Below are positions 10,713-21,240 of a stretch of 64,000 nucleotides of DNA, piece by piece. Made by a program: the position numbers and the translations under genes. The stretch comes from Rhizomys pruinosus (taxonomy: Eukaryota; Chordata; Mammalia; Rodentia; Spalacidae): positions 3,153,671 to 3,217,670 of the forward strand of contig VZQC01006589.1 in assembly GCA_009823505.1 (NCBI GenBank), read 5' to 3'. The notes below the pieces were generated by a model. It worked only from the letters and a program-made list of their open reading frames with translations. It did no database searches and was not told the origin of the DNA. Position 1 is the first letter of the stretch. Each line of letters opens with the position of its first letter.

Positions 10713-12749
10713 AAAAAAAAAGACTTCTGGAATTGACTTCTTATAAATTAAAGGATAGAACTGAGCCACCTTGTTTTCTAAATGCTAAGTAGTTTTTTTA
10801 AGCACCTTTTCCTGTCACTGTCTTGTCTGACAACCTTTTCCCTCTCAGTGAACATGCAGATGGTGTAGCATCTGTGGCCATTGTTTCTGCAGTGGGCTAG
10901 GGAGGTATGACTGCATCCACAACAACAGGAACCACTGCACCTTTATAAGCAGGTGGCCCATGTGGTAGTAGGGCTGAAAGCAATCTAAGCCAGACATGGC
11001 TAAGATAGTGAATGAGGAGTGATCAGAGGTAGGCCAGGCAGGGGCCTTACGCAGTTCAGCCATGAAGCAGTATGGCAGGCTTGAGTAATGCTTGAGGAAT
11101 AAAACTGACCGGGGTGGGGGGGTGCGGGGGAGTCCCACACCAGGAAGTGCCAGTGTCTTATGCTCAGAGCACTGTGGCGTAGAGGGAAGAGGCTTTGATC
11201 TAAGTTTCTGAACAATGTTCATGTCTTTGGTAGAATACCAGAGAAAGAACACCGGGGAGGGATGGAATGTGTGTTCAGTCATGACTGTGAGGTGCTGGGG
11301 TATTCAAAGAGCTGTTTCTAGAATATTCTTGAACATAGAACATGTCCACATTAAGAACTAGGAAGTTAGAGTTGTTCTTTTCTAGTAACTCTAAGGCTTG
11401 AGTGTGCTCAGCATGCAACTATGGAAAGATCTTTCCCTCTGGAGGATGGAGGGGAGCATTGAGTGATAGCAGAAATCAGGCCTCGCTGAAATATTGATGG
11501 AGAACTAAGAGACCAAGAGTTCCAGTGTGTGAGGGGGGGTCCTTGTGGCCTCACCGGCTAGTAAATCAGGGAAGATGGGGCATTGGAACTAGAAAGGGAT
11601 AGAAAGGGATGTGGAGGGGCTAGAGGCATGTAGGAGAGACCCAAGTAGCTGTGCAAGCTCAGGGTGATAGGAAGGATGACAGGACAGGGGACCCAGGGCC
11701 CAAGAGAACCACAGGGCTTTGGCATGTACATGCTGGGCTCTGCAGACAAGTAGGGGCAGAGTGGTCACTTCACTCTCACAGAGGGTAGACGGCTCTGAGT
11801 GGAAGGAAGCGACACATTCCTCCAGGCCCAGCTGCTGTCTCCTGGCCTGTCTGGGCCTGGGCCTCCGCTGTGGTTCCCAGGCTTCTCATCCCTTTAAACA
11901 GGAGGTCTTTGAACCTACTGCCTCCCTCCCTCATTTCTGGAACTTCAGCTGTCTGCAGCTGAACAGGAAATGTGTCTGAAGGGCCAGGCAGACATGGTTT
12001 CCCTCCTCCGCCCTGCGGCTGACCTCCGCACTCAAGCCTGCCTAAGCCATAGGCTGTATGTAGGTTGCTGGAAGTGGCCGTGTTGGGCCAGAGCATTCCC
12101 ATCGGAGAGGCCGGCTTGACCTGCAGGTCAGTGGCCCTGAGGTCATCAAAGCTCTCTGACTTATAAAGGTCGCATGTCCATTGATAAAGCTTCCTGGGAA
12201 CTTTAGGTATTTTCGTAGACTAGAATAAAAGGCGATTCCTTCTACACGGCAAGAGGCGGTGTGGACGACCCTCAGCAGAGATGTGAGTGGATGTTTCATT
12301 GCACACCTGTGCTGACTGCTGCTGGGCAGACAAAGGCCTAGGCTCCTTTTAGGCACACCCAGGGGTTCTGCACCTCGAGTCAGTGCATGTTGGGTTTTCA
12401 GACTGTCTATTGAGAGATTGGATTTGGGCAGCCCTGGCTTTTTGCTCGCGTACTGGCGCTCCAGGAGTGTGAGGACCTTGACATAGATCACATTTTCCTG
12501 ATATTCATGACAAGCATGGAAAAGGACTCAACCATCATCCACAGAGAGTAGAAAAAGCTAAATACAAGAGCTTTCTGGAAGACACTGTTGACCTTGAACC
12601 CAGCCCAACCACCAGGGTCACAATGTGGCTCAGTTTCCCAGTTTGGACTGAAGGGAGATAGAGGGTGTGAATGAGAAGAGAAGAGGAAAGGAGGACAAGG
12701 GCTTTGTCGTCAGGTTTATAATTATTTTATATTATTATTATTTCTGTGT

Positions 12750-13066
12750 GTGCATGTGTGTTTGTGTGTGCGTGTGCACCTGCATGCGCACGTGTATGAA
12801 CTCATCTGTAGAAGCCGGAAGTAAACTTCGTTTTCTGTTTCTCAGGAGCCATTTACCATGTTTTTGGAGATGGAGTCTCTTACTGAGCCTGGAGCCCACC
12901 AATTAGTTAGGCCAGGCTAGCCAGCTAGCCAGTGAACCCCAGGGATCCACCTGTCTCAGCCTCCCCAGTACTGGGATCATAGGTGTGTGCCACCATGCCT
13001 GGATGCTCATGTGGCTCCTAGGGATTGAACTCTGGTCCTCACCCCTTTCTCAAGGATTTTAAGGAC
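12750..13066 (-). mobile_element. B4/RSINE1-type SINE
   Basis: Antisense: TG-rich tail, GCCGGAAGTAAACTTCG, GCCAGGCTAGCCAGCTAGCC, CCTCCCCAGTACTGGGATCA and then GATTGAACTCTGGTCCTCAC. Confidence 0.8.
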
Positions 13067-13485
13067 TGAGATTACTTTGCCTTGTCTGTTTTGTAACACC
13101 TGAGAAGAGATGTGGAGATCACAGATATCCAGTTCTCAGATTTTATTCTGGGTTAATCCAAACCACCAGAAAGCAGCATGCTTCGCTCAGTGTGCTAAAG
13201 AGCCTGTGCAATCCTGTGCGGACACTCAGAGCTCCGGCTTAGAACAAGCTGCAGATGGAGAGAGTTCCATGTTGTGTATATAACTGGTCCTGAGGGAATC
13301 ACTCATGTTCTCCAGTGCCCTTTGGGTTTGGGCATTCATTCCAAATTCCTTCTAAACTCAAGGGCAGGAAAAGTCTCTCTCCTTATGAACTCTATGTTTG
13401 CCTTTCCAACATGCTTTGAGAACTACCACAGTTCCTCACACGAAACAAGTCGGTGTGAGGGGGGTAAGGTGGTATACTAACCTAG

Positions 13486-13588
13486 GTTCACCTTGAGTTC
13501 ACTAGGTAGCCAAGGTTAGCCTTGAACTCTAGATCCTTGAGCCTTCAACTCCCAACTTCTGGAACAACAGGCCACCACACCAGGCTTG
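13486..13588 (-). mobile_element. Old B1 SINE
   Basis: Antisense B1-like: GAGTTCACTAGGTAGCCAAGG ... CTTGAACTCTAGATCC ... GGCCACCACACCAGGCTT. It is diverged. Confidence 0.7.
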
Positions 13589-13967
13589 ATAGTCCTCTTT
13601 TCTCTTGAGCACTGTTCCCTGGAGTCATGTGGTTCAGGACAGTATCACTCGTTCACCAGTTTCTTGTTTGCTCTTAGTGTGAAGCCAAGGGCTTACATGT
13701 AGGCTAATTGGTAGGTAGAACAGGAACGTCATCATTACTCATTCTTGCTCTTTGCTCTCTAGTCTTCTTATCATTAGTCCCAAGAATCCTAGCTGTATGT
13801 TGACTCCACATTTCCAGGCCCCTGGTGCCATATGCATTGCTGCACTGAAATCATAGCGAGACATTTAAAACTTGATTCTCCATTCTTCTTTGCTGGAACT
13901 ATGACTCTCAGTGCATCTCCTAATCTTCTCTTGCTTTCCTCTTTCCCTTTGGGTGTGTCTCCCATAG

Positions 13968-14097
13968 GAGCTGGTGATAATGGGAGCCCCAGGCTCATTT
14001 TATTGGGCTGGGACGGTCAAGGTGCTGAACCTCACCGACAACTCGTATTTTAAACTGAATGATGAAATGATCATGACCAGGCGGTATACCTACCTGG
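13968..14097 (+). CDS. Itga9: Itga9 internal exon 2 of 10 in window
   Basis: This 130-bp exon encodes 43 codons plus one base. It begins ELVIMGAPGSFYWAGTVKVL and continues through NLTDNSYF to RRYTYL, ending in the first base of a split Gly codon. It is an FG-GAP-type propeller blade: the xMGAPG and YWAGTV strands are typical of integrin alpha subunits without an I domain. NLT is a predicted N-glycosylation sequon, as expected for an extracellular domain. The acceptor is CTCCCATAG (13959-13967) and the donor is GTAAGT (14098), a consensus site. The frame follows directly from the previous exon (phase 0) and passes on phase 1. There is no stop or indel. Confidence 0.97.
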
Positions 14098-14613
14098 GTA
14101 AGTAGCTTATGGAGATGGCAGGTAAAAGTCAGAACTGTGAGTGATTGCCACAAGCTCATGGATTATTGCTTTATTGATACTTCACATCCATTATTCTATT
14201 AAGTTACACTTTGGCCAGAGTTCTTTAACATCTCACTGCATACAATAGAGAGAGGATGGCAAAAGCAGACACCGAATCAAAGCTGAGTGATTTAATTAAA
14301 ATCTGATGGCTGAGCCTCCAGGGAAGCAGCCGTTTCATCTCCTTGTTTTAGCAATCACTCAGGTTCAGATGGTCAGATACAAAATGAATGCACTGGAGTC
14401 CCGGTTTTCCCTAGAGATCATTTTGGATGGGGTCTCTGTTTCTTAGGTCACAAGTACGAACAATAAGAGTCAGGGATTTCCATGACAGCTGGCAGCTCAG
14501 TGCTGAGGTTTACACAAAGACTCAGAAAATGTTTTGCATTTTCTCAATCCTTTTAATCTTTTTGAAAGAAGATAGACGTAAATTAATTTAGCAGCCATCA
14601 GGCAAAAATGATA

Positions 14614-14745
14614 CTGAGCCAGGCACAGTGACACATGATCTCAGTCCCTGCTAGTCAAGAAGCCACAGCCTCAGCAAGTAAGTGTGCAGAGGCAAGGACA
14701 TTTGAGGCTAACCTGGGCTGCATAGAGAGATCCTGCTTCAACAAA
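14614..14745 (+). mobile_element. Old B1 SINE
   Basis: GAGCCAGGCACAGTGACACA ... GAGGCTAACCTGGGCTGCAT ... GAGATCCTGCTTCAAC. It is diverged, with a short duplication in the middle. Confidence 0.75.
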
Positions 14746-14815
14746 GGGAGGAAGAGGGGAGGAAGAGAGGAAGGAAGGAGGGAGAAGGGCAGGAGGATGT
14801 TCACTTAAGAACAGA
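14746..14815. repeat. Purine-rich (GGAAGA)-like stretch
   Basis: An A/G-rich stretch following the B1 tail (AAGGGAGGAAGAGGGGAGGA), probably grown from it. Confidence 0.7.
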
Positions 14816-14817
14816 GA

Positions 14818-14936
14818 TAAGCCAGCCCACAACTGCAGTCCTAGCAGTCTGGGGGTGGAGGCACAAGGATCATGAATTTGACTCCAGCCTGGGCTACCCA
14901 GCCAGACCCTGTGTCAAAATCAAAACCCAGAAATAG
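14818..14936 (+). mobile_element. Old B1 SINE
   Basis: AAGCCAGCCCACAACTGCAG ... CCAGCCTGGGCTACCCAGCC ... GACCCTGTGTCAAAA. It is diverged. Confidence 0.75.
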
Positions 14937-16030
14937 ACTGTCTTTGCTTGTATAAGCCTTAAAAATGAAGCTAAAATTAGAAAGACAAAGTAACTGTCTT
15001 TCCTGCTTATTGGATGTAAATTAAGCCAAGGGACACTTATAGTCCTGTTTTTTTGCATAGAGAGTCCCTGGGACTTTCTTGGGAGGTGGGTGTAGGGAGC
15101 TGATACTTGCCTTTCCCTATTCTGACTGTTTGCTTACTAGCACAGACCTAGACACTCATTTTGGGTCTAGCTTATTTATTGAGCATTCACTCAGTGTCAG
15201 GCTTAGTATATTATTTCTTTTAATTCCTGAAACAATCTTATAAGGCAGATATTACTGTTATTCATAGGTAAAAATGTTACATAACTTGCCAAAGTCACAT
15301 GGTTTATTGGTGGCAACATTAGTTGCCACCAACAAACCCAGGATCAAAATGCTGAACCCCCCTGACCCCTGCAGTGTGTGTTGCTGAGATAGCACTTGGT
15401 CACTGGTCTCTTACTAAGCAATGAGCACTCTGAGGGAAGGAATTTTGCCTCTCATTCCCAGGGCTTTATGGTATATAGAAGAGAGCTAAACCTGAGTCAG
15501 AGATTTAGAGAATGCAGAAGAGATGTGTTGGTGGCTTTAAGGCTAGGGACAGGTCCTGAAAAGTTTGAGATCTGTGGTTTCTCTCTGAGTGCATCATAGG
15601 CCCTTATCTGTTACAGAGCTTAGCCTGCAACAGTTGAGGGTGGGGGTCACCCATGATGCTCTGGGGCAATGTAAGCCAGACGGCTGAGAGAAAGCAGCCT
15701 CACAGAGAACAGAATTTCGCCATACTGAAGTGATTGTGCTCAATATGTGTCTCACAGAAACTCAACTTATAATCCCAGCATCAGGGTTTGAAGGGATCAT
15801 GAAGGCTTGGTTTATAACAACCTAGACATCTTCTGGCCAGAGGAGGAATTTCAGCTTGTCAGCAAGGTAGAGAGCAAGAGGCAGTTAGGGTAAGCTGAGA
15901 TGACTTTCCCCCATTGTTTGTAGATTACTCCTTTACTGAGATTTTTTTTTTTGGACTGACCATCTTTCCATCCATCCATGCATTCATCCACCATCCGTTT
16001 CTTTCACTTGCTCTTAAAAAGGATATAATG

Positions 16031-16216
16031 GGGACTGGAGAGATGGCTCCTCTTGCAGAGGACCTGGATTCAATTCCCAGCACCCACATGGTAGCTAACA
16101 ACCATGTGTAAGTCCAGTTCCATGAGATCCAATACCCTCTTCTGTCCTCTGTGGGCATTGCATGACACAGGTGCACTTACGTGCATGCAGGCAAAACACT
16201 CATACAAATGAAATAA
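16031..16216 (+). mobile_element. B2/B3-type SINE
   Basis: GGGACTGGAGAGATGGCTC, GGATTCAATTCCCAGCACCC and tail ACACTCATACAAATGAAAT. Part of box A is deleted. It is flanked by AAAAAGGAT copies at about 16016 and 16224. Confidence 0.88.
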
Positions 16217-16361
16217 AATTTGAAAAAAGGATGTGACCCAGTGGATAACTGCAGGGGTTCTTCAGTCACAGAAAATGGATTTGAATCTTGCTCTGTGATC
16301 TCGAACGTGATGCTTAACCATGTTTTATCTATATGCAAAATAGAAAACTGGGTATTGAATT

Positions 16362-16440
16362 GTTTGCAATGCTAGAAATTGAGCCCAGGCACTTGCATAT
16401 GTTAAGCAAGTGTTCTACCACAGAGCTGTACCCCTAGCCC
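16362..16440 (-). mobile_element. ID SINE
   Basis: Antisense ID: CTAGAAATTGAGCCCAGGC ... AAGCAAGTGTTCTACCACAG ... AGCTGTACCCCTAGCCC. ID elements are rare in this window. Confidence 0.75.
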
Positions 16441-16840
16441 TATGTTCATGTTCTTGATCTGGGTGGGGCTGCATGTGTAAGGACATGTGTACTTATTCTT
16501 TTTTTTTTGTACTTATTCATTAAGTTGTACACTTCAGTATCACGTGAGAATCATCTTCTCCAAAGTAAAACAAACAAACAAACAAACATGCAAGGTATTT
16601 CTCATACCGTCTATTCCAAAGAGGACAGTCAGAAAGCAGTCCCCTGCTCTAGTGTCTATATAAACATGCATTTTCATGAGACAAACCATTTATCTCCCAG
16701 AAGGGTTTATGGCCCAAGAATAACTAGACCATAGCTGTCCAGTTAGGGTGCCTTCTTGAGACCCTTTCTTCTGATGTCTATTTGTTCTTATCTGACCTCC
16801 TTGCTCAACGGTGTCCTCGTTTTCTATCCATCCTGCTCAG

Positions 16841-16926
16841 GCTACGCGGTGACTGCTGGCCACTTCTCCCACCCGTCCACCACCGATGTGGTAGGAGGTG
16901 CTCCACAAGACGAAGGCATCGGAAAG
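16841..16926 (+). CDS. Itga9: Itga9 internal exon 3 of 10 in window
   Basis: This 86-bp exon comprises two bases completing Gly plus 28 codons: YAVTAGHFSHPSTTDVVGGA and then PQDEGIGK. It is the start of the next beta-propeller repeat of integrin alpha-9; the GY-V-AGHF / VVGGAP pattern is the classic FG-GAP signature. The acceptor is ATCCTGCTCAG and the donor GTGAGG at 16927. Phase 1 enters and phase 0 leaves. The ortholog I remember has Ile where this copy has the second Thr of PSTT, and Lys where it has Glu in PQDEG. These look like ordinary species differences; the reading frame is intact. Confidence 0.97.
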
Positions 16927-17150
16927 GTGAGGAGAAAAGCCCAAGGCAGGACACGACACCAGGCAGAAGAGGAGGGGAGCATGCGGCCCCTGTTATAGAG
17001 GGTCGCCAGTCTGCTTCATGGCCCAAAGCAGCTTATGGACGAGTTTTATTTGGCTTGTGGTTCCAGAGGAGGGGTCCATAAATCTGGGGGAGGCACAGCA
17101 ACTGGTGGCCAGAGCAGGAATGTGGCTGAGCACATTTCATCACACAGGAA

Positions 17151-17154
<4 letters not shown>

Positions 17155-17205
<51 letters not shown>
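17155..17205. repeat. (GA)n microsatellite
   Basis: About 25 GA units, 230 bp downstream of an Itga9 exon. Confidence 0.97.
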
Positions 17206-17207
<2 letters not shown>

Positions 17208-17301
17208 TAGAGGGAAAGGATATAGATGCTCAAGGCATACTTCTTCTAACAAGGTTGCACCTTTTAAAAGTCCAATATGCCCACAGAGGACATCAGGCTG
17301 G

Positions 17302-17456
17302 AGGCTGGAGGGATAGCTCAGTGGTTAAGAGCACTAGTTGCTCTTGCAGAGGACTTTCAACCTCTGTGGGCATTGTATGGCATGGGGGTACACATATATA
17401 TGTGCAGACAATATACTCAAACACATAAAATAAAAGGAACAAATAAAATATCTAAA
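17302..17456 (+). mobile_element. B2 SINE with internal deletion
   Basis: GGCTGGAGGGATAGCTCAGT through TTGCTCTTGCAGAGGAC, then jumps to CCTCTGTGGGCATTGTATGG and the tail. The CAGCACCCACATGG to TCTTCTGA segment is missing. Confidence 0.85.
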
Positions 17457-17457
17457 A

Positions 17458-17579
17458 AAGAAGAGGACATTGGATTCCCCTAGAACTGAAGGTACACACC
17501 ATCTGGGTGCTGGGAACCAAACGTGGGTCCTCTGCAAGAACAGCCCATGCTCTTAACTGCTGAGCCATCTTTCTAGTCC
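17458..17579 (-). mobile_element. B2 SINE, truncated
   Basis: Antisense: AGAAGAGGACATTGGATTCC ... ACTGCTGAGCCATCTTTCTA. It lies head-to-tail against the previous SINE, forming an inverted pair. Confidence 0.85.
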
Positions 17580-17903
17580 CTGACTGTCTCCTTCTAACCA
17601 CTTTGGGGAGTTCATCTTGAAAGGTTAGGGTGCAAATATTACTCCTTGAGTACTCTCTTCTGAGGATTTTTGTAGCTGACTGTGTGTGATTTTTGAAGAC
17701 CCTTGACATTATGGCGCCCTCCAGGGGAATGACAAGTGCTGTCCAAGTTCAAATGCCTCCTTTTCCCTAAATCCTTCACATGAAATCAGATCTCACCCCC
17801 AGTGTCTTTAAAGCTCTGAAATGCCCAATTTTTATTTGTTTTCCCCATGTTTTAGAAAAAAATTGGTTGTAGCCCAAGGCTGGCCTTGAAATATGTAGAT
17901 CTT

Positions 17904-18060
17904 GGGCCTAGAGAAATGACTCAGTGGTTAAGAGCACTGGCTGTTCTCGCAGAAGACCCAGGTTCAGTTCCCAGCAATCACATGGGGGCCAACGACTCTC
18001 CGTAACTCCATTTCTAGGGGATGCAACTATTCTGACCTCTACGGGCAGTGAAAAACATGA
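17904..18060 (+). mobile_element. B2 SINE that seeds the 45-bp minisatellite
   Basis: GGGCCTAGAGAAATGACTCAG ... GGTTCAGTTCCCAGCAATCA ... TCTGACCTCTACGGGCAGTG. TATGTAGATCTTGG (17892-17905) recurs at 19158-19171 and 19486-19499, the expected target-site duplication plus one later copy. So the B2, minisatellite and B1s lie between duplicated target sites. Confidence 0.85.
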
Positions 18061-18800
18061 ACACACGTACATATATGCAGATGTAACGTACACATAGGAA
18101 CATGAGCACACTTACATATATGCAGGTGTAACGTACACATAGGCACATGAGCACACATACATATGTGCAGGTGTAATGTACACATAGGAACATGAGCACA
18201 CTTACATATATGCAGTGTAACATACACATAGGAACATGAGCACACTTACATATATGCAGGTGTAACGTACACATAGGAACATGAGCACACTTACATATAT
18301 GCAGGTGTAACATACACATATGCAGGTGTAACGTACACATAGGCACATGAGCACACTTACATATATGCAGGTGTAACATACACATATGCAGGTGTAATGT
18401 ACACATAGGCACATGAGCACACTTACATATATGCAGGTGTAACATACACATATGCAGTTGTAATGTACACATAGGAACATGAGCACACTTATATATATGC
18501 AGGTGTAACATACACATAGGAACATAAGCACACTTACATATATGCAGGTGTAACATACACATATGCAGGTGTAACGTACACATAGGCACATGAGCACACT
18601 TACATATATGCAGGTGTAACATATACATAGGAACATGAGCACACTTACATATATGTAGGTCTAACATACACATAAGAACATGAGCACACTTACATATATG
18701 CAGGTGTAACATACACATAAGAACATGAGCACACTTACATATATGCAGGTGTAACATACACATAGGAACATGAGCACACTTACATATATGCAGGTGTAAC
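18056..18800. repeat. 45-bp minisatellite grown from a B2 tail
   Basis: Tandem units with the core ACATGAGCACACTTACATAT followed by ATGCAGGTGTAACATACACA. Most are 45 bp. Shorter units of about 25 bp lack the ACATGAGCACACTTAC block. The unit is the B2 tail sequence (CACTTACATATATGCAG, as in the B2 at 51600) repeated, and the array ends in a normal B2 end (ACTCATACACATAAAATAAA). The long minus-strand ORF across it is a repeat artefact. Confidence 0.95.
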
Positions 18801-18847
18801 ACTCATACACATAAAATAAAAACGATAAATATTAAAAAAAGAACTAT

Positions 18848-18990
18848 GGCCAGGCATGGTGGTGCACACCTTTGGTCCCAGCACTCAGGAGGCAGAGGTG
18901 GACGGATCTCTGTGAGTTCAAGGCCAGCCTGGTCTACAGAGCAAGCTCCAGGCCAGCTGGGACTAAAGGGAGACCCTGTCTCAAAAATGA
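18848..18990 (+). mobile_element. B1 SINE
   Basis: GGCCAGGCATGGTGGTGCAC ... CCAGCACTCAGGAGGCAGAG ... GGGACTAAAGGGAGACCCTG. Confidence 0.93.
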
Positions 18991-18999
18991 AAGAAAGAC

Positions 19000-19122
19000 A
19001 CTTGGGAGGCTGAGGCAGGCAGATCTTTGTTAGTTCAAGGCCAGCCTGGTCTACAGAGTGAGTTCCAGGACAGCTGGGGCTACAGGGAGACCCTGTCTTG
19101 AAAAGACAAAAAAAAAAAAAAA
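19000..19122 (+). mobile_element. B1 SINE, 5'-truncated
   Basis: It starts at CTTGGGAGGCTGAGGCAGGC and runs to GAGACCCTGTCTTGAAAAG with a poly-A tail. It directly follows the preceding B1 tail. Confidence 0.9.
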
Positions 19123-19139
19123 TGAAAGAAAGAAAGAAA

Positions 19140-19186
19140 GAGGAAGAGAGAAAGAACTATGTAGATCTTGGTTTTGCAGAAAGAAA

Positions 19187-19257
<71 letters not shown>

Positions 19258-19337
19258 GAAAGAAAAGGGAGGGGAGGGGAGGGGAGGGGAGGGAAGGAAA
19301 GGGTAGGAAAGGGAAGGAAAAGGAAGGAAGGAAAGAA

Positions 19338-19388
<51 letters not shown>

Positions 19389-19390
19389 GA

Positions 19391-19462
<72 letters not shown>

Positions 19463-19505
19463 GAAAAGAGGAAGAGAGAAAGAACTATGTAGATCTTGGT
19501 TTTGC
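19140..19505. repeat. Direct 38-bp repeat bracketing a polypurine tract
   Basis: 19140-19177 and 19468-19505 are identical (GAGGAAGAGAGAAAGAACTA ... CTTGGTTTTGC). They bracket the GAAA tract, giving a duplicated unit of about 328 bp. Confidence 0.92.
19178..19484 (+). repeat. (GAAA)n / (GGGGA)n polypurine tract
   Basis: About 307 bases of A and G on the + strand with a single T (19304). Two long AAAG arrays flank a GGGGA/GGAAA centre. It was probably seeded by a B1 poly-A tail. It is a candidate for triplex formation and for length polymorphism. Confidence 0.97.
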
Positions 19506-19670
19506 TCAAGTATCTGCCCAGAAGGCAGAACAGGCTTTGTGGCTCAGGCCTGTCTGAGGCCCTCTGGGAGTCATACCCTCTAGCATCTTGATAAGGGGAT
19601 TCTTTAGCTCCAGGCACTTCAGCTTGAGGAGTCCAGATGAGCCCTGAATCTACATTTTTCTCTTACAGGT

Positions 19671-19990
19671 TGTATTAGTTACTTTGCTCATTGCTGTAAC
19701 CAAATGAATGACAAGAAACAATTTAAGGAAGTAAAGGTTTATTATGGCTTAGAATTTGAGGGGCATATAGTCTGTCATGATGGGGAAGGAGCAGGAGGCT
19801 GGCGGGTCACATTGAAACTGTACTCAGGAAGCAGAGAGTGAACAGGAAGTAGGGACAGGCTATAAAACCTCAAGGCCCTCCCCCACTGACCTGCTTCCTT
19901 TCGCAAGCCTCTACTTCTTAAAAAATTCCACAACCTTCTCAGTGACACCAGCTGGGAGCCAGGTGTTCAAACACATGAGCCTGGCAAAGA
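19671..19990 (+). mobile_element. URR1-type DNA transposon relic (variant)
   Basis: Pattern TTAGTTACTTTGCTCATTGC, GTAAAGGTTTATTATGGC, GTCTGTCATGATGGGGAAGG and the end ACACATGAGCCTGGCA. It resembles the rodent-specific non-autonomous hAT-type URR1 group, close to the copy at 51985. Assigned by recognition. Confidence 0.65.
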
Positions 19991-20580
19991 TGCTTCACAT
20001 TCACACCATGATGCCAGGAACAGCTGAATGACAAGGTGAATTTTGGACCCACAACCCCAAGGTTGTGTTCATGTCTGGCCCTATCTCCTATGATTCAGAG
20101 AAGTGGGAGCTGAATTCTGGACTGAGAGCATGGTTAATGAGAGCCCTCAGCCAGAAAGTCAAGATGGCCATGGAGCTAAGGAGCTGTCCAGCGGGCTGGA
20201 CTTGCCAGAGATGTGTTCATAAGGCCTGGGCAGCTGTCAGCAGCCGTTGTTCATGTGTCTGGAGTGTGATTTTTATGGAGAGAGGACCTTTGAAAATGAA
20301 ACCAGATGAGTCAGGACTCTGAGCTAGAGGACTGGGGGACTGTGGAGATGAACTCTGAAAACCTCAGGAGAGAACTGGCCCTTTCTGAGTCAGATGACCT
20401 GGATGGCGTCTTCTGAGGAGGAAGCAGTGGACCCAGACTTCTCCACTATGACCTTTAGATTTGGGCACTTCCTGGTGTCAGGGTGCCAAAGTTTTCACAC
20501 CAACATGGCTGTTCCTTCTCCAGGGAAGGGGCCCTGTACCCTGGTTCTCATGAGTTCATCTTTGCATAAGATGTAACCCA

Positions 20581-20790
20581 AGGGGCTGAAGAGATGGTTC
20601 AGAGGTTAAGAGCACTAACTGTGCTTTGCAAAGGACCCAGCTTCCATTCCCAGCAACCACATGGCGGTTCACAACCATCAGTAATTCTAGTTCAAGGGGA
20701 TACAACACCTTCTTCTGACCTCCACGGGCACCTGTACACCTGGTGCGGATACATCCACTCAGACACACATATCATACATAAGAACTTCCA
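20581..20790 (+). mobile_element. B3/B2-type SINE
   Basis: GGGGCTGAAGAGATGGTTCA, CTTCCATTCCCAGCAACCAC, GTAATTCTAGTTCAAGGGGA and a tail ending near ATCATACATAAG. Confidence 0.87.
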
Positions 20791-21240
20791 TGAGACAGTA
20801 CATTTAGAAAGTAGTCATTAATGAAATTCATAGTGCTGAAGGCTCTGAAAAACATTCCACAGTAAAAGGATTTATTTAAAGTCTATTTGCTCATTTTCCA
20901 AACTAAGACCATGTTTATCCACACAGACTCCGTGGCTCTAATATTAAGTGGGCTTGTTTGGAGGAAGTTCTCTGTCTGCAGTGCCCACTGTCCCTTTTGT
21001 CTTGGGTTGTGATTTCTGTTAAATCTCTGAGAGTGAAATCATTTTCTAGCTATTACAGAGTCCATCAGGGCCTTCCCAGGCTTGGCTTCCACAGTCTTTG
21101 TGTTCAGAGGCTATGGTGGGTCTTTCCAACCACCACGTGCATGTCTGCCACGTGAGACCAGAAAGATGCTGATAAATATCTTTGGTCATTGCCTCCATCC
21201 TAACTGGTTTCTTTTTTTTTCTTCTTTCTTCATTCCATAG

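Larger units (their letters stand above)
6094..13967 (+). other. Itga9: Itga9 intron, 7,874 bp
   Basis: The intron runs between donor GTGGGT and acceptor GTCTCCCATAG. It contains two LINE-1 fragments in opposite orientation, a B2/B1 composite inside one of them, an ancient L1-type remnant, old B1 and B4/RSINE1-type SINEs and an unnamed old repeat. The stretch 10740-12720 looks unique. No ORF there resembles a known protein and no other structure was recognised. Confidence 0.9.
14098..16840 (+). other. Itga9: Itga9 intron, 2,743 bp
   Basis: The intron carries two old B1 copies (14614-14745, 14820-14935) joined by a purine-rich A/G stretch, one B3/B2-type SINE and one antisense ID element. The stretch 14940-16020 is otherwise plain intron in which I see nothing else. 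Confidence 0.9.
16927..21240 (+). other. Itga9: Itga9 intron, 4,314 bp
   Basis: This is the most repeat-rich intron. It holds a GA microsatellite, two opposed B2-type SINEs, a B2 with a tail expanded into a 45-bp minisatellite, two B1s, a polypurine GAAA/GGGGA tract, a URR1-type relic and another B2/B3-type SINE. The stretch 20020-20580 and the last 400 bases look unique. The intron ends in a long pyrimidine tract and CATTCCATAG. Confidence 0.9.

Noticed and set aside
18056..18800. CRISPR-like array
   Set aside because: The repeats are contiguous with no unique spacers, and the host is a mammal. The same applies to 57609-58043.
18014..18802. Minus-strand ORF of 262 aa with repeating MLHLHICKCAHV-type units
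   Set aside because: It is the translation of a 45-bp (15-codon) minisatellite. A period divisible by three keeps frames open by chance.
19051..19617. Long Phe/Leu/Ser-rich or Lys/Arg/Glu-rich ORFs on both strands
   Set aside because: They are simple-sequence translations of the GAAA/TTTC tract.
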